A program made the position numbers and the translations under genes. From NCBI GenBank assembly GCA_046349775.1, contig JAXMBS010000052.1, positions 1 through 37,685 on the forward strand: a DNA stretch of 37,685 nt. Direction: 5' to 3'. Source of the DNA: JAEUIG01 sp046349775 (GTDB lineage Bacteria; Planctomycetota; Planctomycetia; Planctomycetales; Planctomycetaceae). Positions 35,324-37,685 of the stretch are shown here, piece after piece. The notes beneath the pieces are model-generated. The model was not told the DNA's origin. It worked only from the letters and a program-made list of their open reading frames with translations, and did not search any database. How positions within the stretch are numbered: position 1 is the first letter of the stretch; each line of letters begins with the position of its first letter.

Positions 35324-37685
35324 ATGCGGGGCCCCGTTCGAGGTCATGCGCGCTGGATGGCGCGGCTCGCTGCCACGCTGTTGGCCGTGATCAACTGTGC
35401 GTGTCCTTCGGTGCAGGGCGCAGATGCGCCGATCACCCTGCCGGCGACGCCAGCCGCGGCAGAAGCCGCGCCGGAACAGGACGACGCGACGCTGCGCGAC
35501 GTGCAACTCATGGGCGCGCGCCACGGCTGGGCGGTCGGCGATCGTGGAGTCATCTGGAAGACCGACGACGGCGGCCAGACGTGGCAGTTCTGCGCGACGG
35601 CGGTCAAATGCTCGCTGCGAAGCGTGTGCTTCCTGTCGGACCAGATCGGCTGGGCTGTCGGAGGTGACATCGCCGAGTTCGGGCAGATCGCCGAAGGAGT
35701 CGTGCTGGGGACGACCGACGGCGGGAAAACCTGGACCGTGGTCGCGCGCGGCGGACTGCCGTTCCTGTCCCATGTGTCGTTCTTCGGGCTCGAGGAGGGG
35801 ATCGTCGCCGGCGCTGCGAATGCCAGGTATCCGACGGGCGTGGCTGTGACGCTGGACGGCGGCAAGTCGTGGCAGCCCGCGCCCGGCGCTCCGTCTGCCG
35901 GCTGGCGGACCGCGGCATTTGTGGACGAAAAGACCGGCGCGCTGGCCGGACAGCGCGGTCGGTTCACCACGTTCGGCGGCGGCAGCGTCATGGAACGCGC
36001 CGGCGATCCGTTCGGCCTGCGCAATCTACAGGCCATCGACCTGCTGCCCGACGGTCGCGGATGGATGGTCGGCGACGGCGGGCTCGTGCTGACGACGAAA
36101 GCCGCCGGCGCTGCATGGACTGAACCGCCCGGCGAGCTGCCGCCGGCGCTGCGGGACTGTTTCAACATTCGGTCGGTCTCAGGGCACGGCGAGCAGGTGT
36201 GGATCGCCGGAGCGCCGGGGAGCGCCGTCTGGCACTCGGCCGATGCCGGGGCGAGCTGGGAGTCCCAGGCGATCGGCGACCCGGCGCCGCTGCAGGCGAT
36301 CGACTTCTCCTCCGACACGCACGGCTGCGCCGTCGGCGCGCTCGGACGCATTCTCACGACTGAAGACGGTGGACGCACGTGGACTGCGGCCCGTGGCGGA
36401 AGTCGCCGCGCCGCATTGCTGGCGCTCGCCACGGCGGCCGAGCGGACGCCGCTGCGACTGCTGGTCAAGTCTTCGGCCGAAGAAGGCTACCGTTCGGTCG
36501 TGCGGCTTACGGCGCGGCGCGACACCGGTCCCGACGGCCATCTCGAAAACGACACCGACCTGCGGCTGCAACAGGCGATCGATCTGGCGGGCGGGTGCGA
36601 GTCGGAAATCGAATGGCGGCTGCCGCTGGCGACTCCGGGACTGGATCGGGACTATACCCGGCTGCTGGAGCAGTGGTCGCAGATCACAGACGGACGGTTG
36701 CCGGACATCGTGCTGCAGGGGCTGGTGGCGGACTTGCGGACGTGGCGTCCCTCAGTCGTCGTGATTGACGAGCCGGGCGAGCATGATGCCGCCGCGAAGT
36801 TGTTGCGACAGGCGATTGTGCATGCCGTGGCACGCGCGGCCGATCCGCAGCAGTTCCCGGAGCAGCAGGAGCTGATGCATCTGGCGCCCTGGCGCGTCGA
36901 ACGGGTGGTCGCGCGGCTGCCGTCCGGGGAATCATCCGAGATCACTCTGGATCCACACGTGATCGTGCCGCGACAGGGATGCACGCTGCTGATGGCTGCG
37001 AGCTCCGCCGCGGCGGCGCTGGGAGTGGCCAACACGGCGACCACCGAGCACTTTCGGATGATCCTGCCGGAGCGGGACACGAGCGGGAATCGAGGGCGAT
37101 CGCTGTTCGGCGGACTGGCGCTGACGAGCGGGGGCGACGCCCGCCGCGCGCTGCCGCCGATCACCGAGCTGGACTACGAGGCAATCGAGGCCCTGGCGCA
37201 GCATCAGCGCAATTTCGCCGCCTGGCAGCGACAGGCGCTGGATAACGAGGCACATGCCGCGCAAGTGATGGCCCAATTGAAAGACGTGCTGGCCAACGCG
37301 CCGGCCGAACAGGCCGCCCTGCAATTGGCCGCCCTGGCGGACGGGTACAAGCAGCATGCGCAATGGCAACTGGCAGAGGAGGCCCTGATCGAGCTGGCCG
37401 AGCGGTATCCGAATCAGCCGCCGGCCATCGACGGGATGGTCTGGCTGCTGCAGATGTGGACCAGCCAGGAGCTGGGCTGGCGCCGGGCGCGCAGCGTCTC
37501 GGCGAGCCAGTCGCAGGTCCGTGTGCGGGGCGAGGTCGCGCAGGCCGTCGTCGAGCAGACACAGAGCCTGCTCGCCCAGGAAGGGGGACTGGAACGGGTA
37601 CGCGCTCTCTCGCAGTCGGCGGCATCGCCGCTGTTGATCGAGCCCGTCGCCGCACAGGTCAGCATCGGCGGGCGCGAGGAGCAGC
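35324..37685 (+). CDS. Exported Ycf48-like propeller protein with a PIG-L-like region (cut by window edge)
   Basis: The ATG at 35324, after GGGAGA, opens a frame that stays open to the window end (787 codons). A signal peptide (LAATLLAVINCACPSVQGA) comes first. Repeated Ycf48/BNR-type blades follow (residues about 55-355): HGWAVGDRGVIWKTDDGGQT, IGWAVGGDIAEFGQIAEG, VVLGTTDGGKTW, AVTLDGGKSW, GWMVGDGG, WHSADAGASW and GCAVGALGRILTTEDGGRTW. From about residue 355 the pattern changes to AALLALATAAERTPLRLLVK, RLQQAIDLAGG, IVLQGLVADLRTWRPSVVVI and DEPGEHDAAAKLLRQAIVHA. This resembles the PIG-L/LmbE deacetylase fold, but without the usual HPDDE zinc motif. After about 600 it becomes Gln/Ala-rich and helical. 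The C-terminus lies outside the window. Confidence 0.8.
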   Translation, partial: MRGPVRGHARWMARLAATLLAVINCACPSVQGADAPITLPATPAAAEAAPEQDDATLRDVQLMGARHGWAVGDRGVIWKTDDGGQTWQFCATAVKCSLRSVCFLSDQIGWAVGGDIAEFGQIAEGVVLGTTDGGKTWTVVARGGLPFLSHVSFFGLEEGIVAGAANARYPTGVAVTLDGGKSWQPAPGAPSAGWRTAAFVDEKTGALAGQRGRFTTFGGGSVMERAGDPFGLRNLQAIDLLPDGRGWMVGDGGLVLTTKAAGAAWTEPPGELPPALRDCFNIRSVSGHGEQVWIAGAPGSAVWHSADAGASWESQAIGDPAPLQAIDFSSDTHGCAVGALGRILTTEDGGRTWTAARGGSRRAALLALATAAERTPLRLLVKSSAEEGYRSVVRLTARRDTGPDGHLENDTDLRLQQAIDLAGGCESEIEWRLPLATPGLDRDYTRLLEQWSQITDGRLPDIVLQGLVADLRTWRPSVVVIDEPGEHDAAAKLLRQAIVHAVARAADPQQFPEQQELMHLAPWRVERVVARLPSGESSEITLDPHVIVPRQGCTLLMAASSAAAALGVANTATTEHFRMILPERDTSGNRGRSLFGGLALTSGGDARRALPPITELDYEAIEALAQHQRNFAAWQRQALDNEAHAAQVMAQLKDVLANAPAEQAALQLAALADGYKQHAQWQLAEEALIELAERYPNQPPAIDGMVWLLQMWTSQELGWRRARSVSASQSQVRVRGEVAQAVVEQTQSLLAQEGGLERVRALSQSAASPLLIEPVAAQVSIGGREEQ

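Noticed and set aside
35344..36468. 374-codon minus-strand open frame over the Ycf48-like gene
   Set aside because: The Pro/Ser/Arg-rich shadow overlaps clear Ycf48/BNR blades on the plus strand.
1..37685. tRNA, rRNA or CRISPR array
   Set aside because: I looked for TΨC-loop-like GGTTCGA-type sequences, rRNA conserved stretches and regularly spaced short repeats, and found none that hold up.

Overview
The window looks like chromosomal DNA of a planctomycete (Planctomycetota). The evidence is a DUF1501 gene beside a cytochrome-c/DUF1549/DUF1553 gene, a formylglycine-type sulfatase, a BNR sialidase-like protein, a Ycf48-like propeller protein and high-GC, C-ending codon use. No rRNA, tRNA or CRISPR array was seen. 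I cannot assign a genus.

Layout. 1-4.6 kb: DUF1501 (cut by the window edge) and PSCyt1-DUF1549-DUF1553 on the minus strand, divergent from a sulfatase. 4.6-6.5 kb: a small protein that reads as two CsrA-like units, then mnmA and a small membrane protein on the minus strand. 6.6-8.3 kb: a sugar-phosphate isomerase/epimerase and a hicBA toxin-antitoxin pair followed by a DUF2442 remnant. 8.3-15.9 kb: a poor stretch, then nadC, a sialidase-like protein, a DUF167 protein and pyruvate carboxylase. 16.0-21.7 kb: a compact four-gene cassette on the plus strand encoding a protein with two GHKL ATPase modules, a receiver-like protein, an unknown protein and an N6-adenine DNA methyltransferase. Its codon use is less GC-biased than its surroundings, and it is the best candidate for an undescribed (defence-like) system. 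21.7-25.2 kb: a decayed region with a ~320-bp imperfect direct repeat, gene fragments and a broken Flp pilin gene. 25.3-37.7 kb: an intact stretch with a two-repeat secreted protein, an amidohydrolase, an SLC13-type transporter, a penicillin-acylase-family hydrolase, a DapA-family aldolase, an SMP-30 protein, two universal stress proteins and a Ycf48-like protein that runs off the end and contains a region resembling a degenerate PIG-L deacetylase.

Data quality. Many clearly conserved genes (nadC, pyruvate carboxylase, sulfatase, the isomerase, the first GHKL module, Flp pilin) are split by single-base indels. The breaks cluster in patches (2.3-3.6, 6.7-7.4, 8.2, 9.7, 15.4-15.9, 16.1-16.5 and 21.7-24.4 kb), while 10.8-15.4, 16.5-21.7 and 25.3-37.7 kb are clean. 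That pattern fits local sequencing or assembly error better than general gene decay, so I annotate most of these as genes with frameshifts and give the full reconstructed span.
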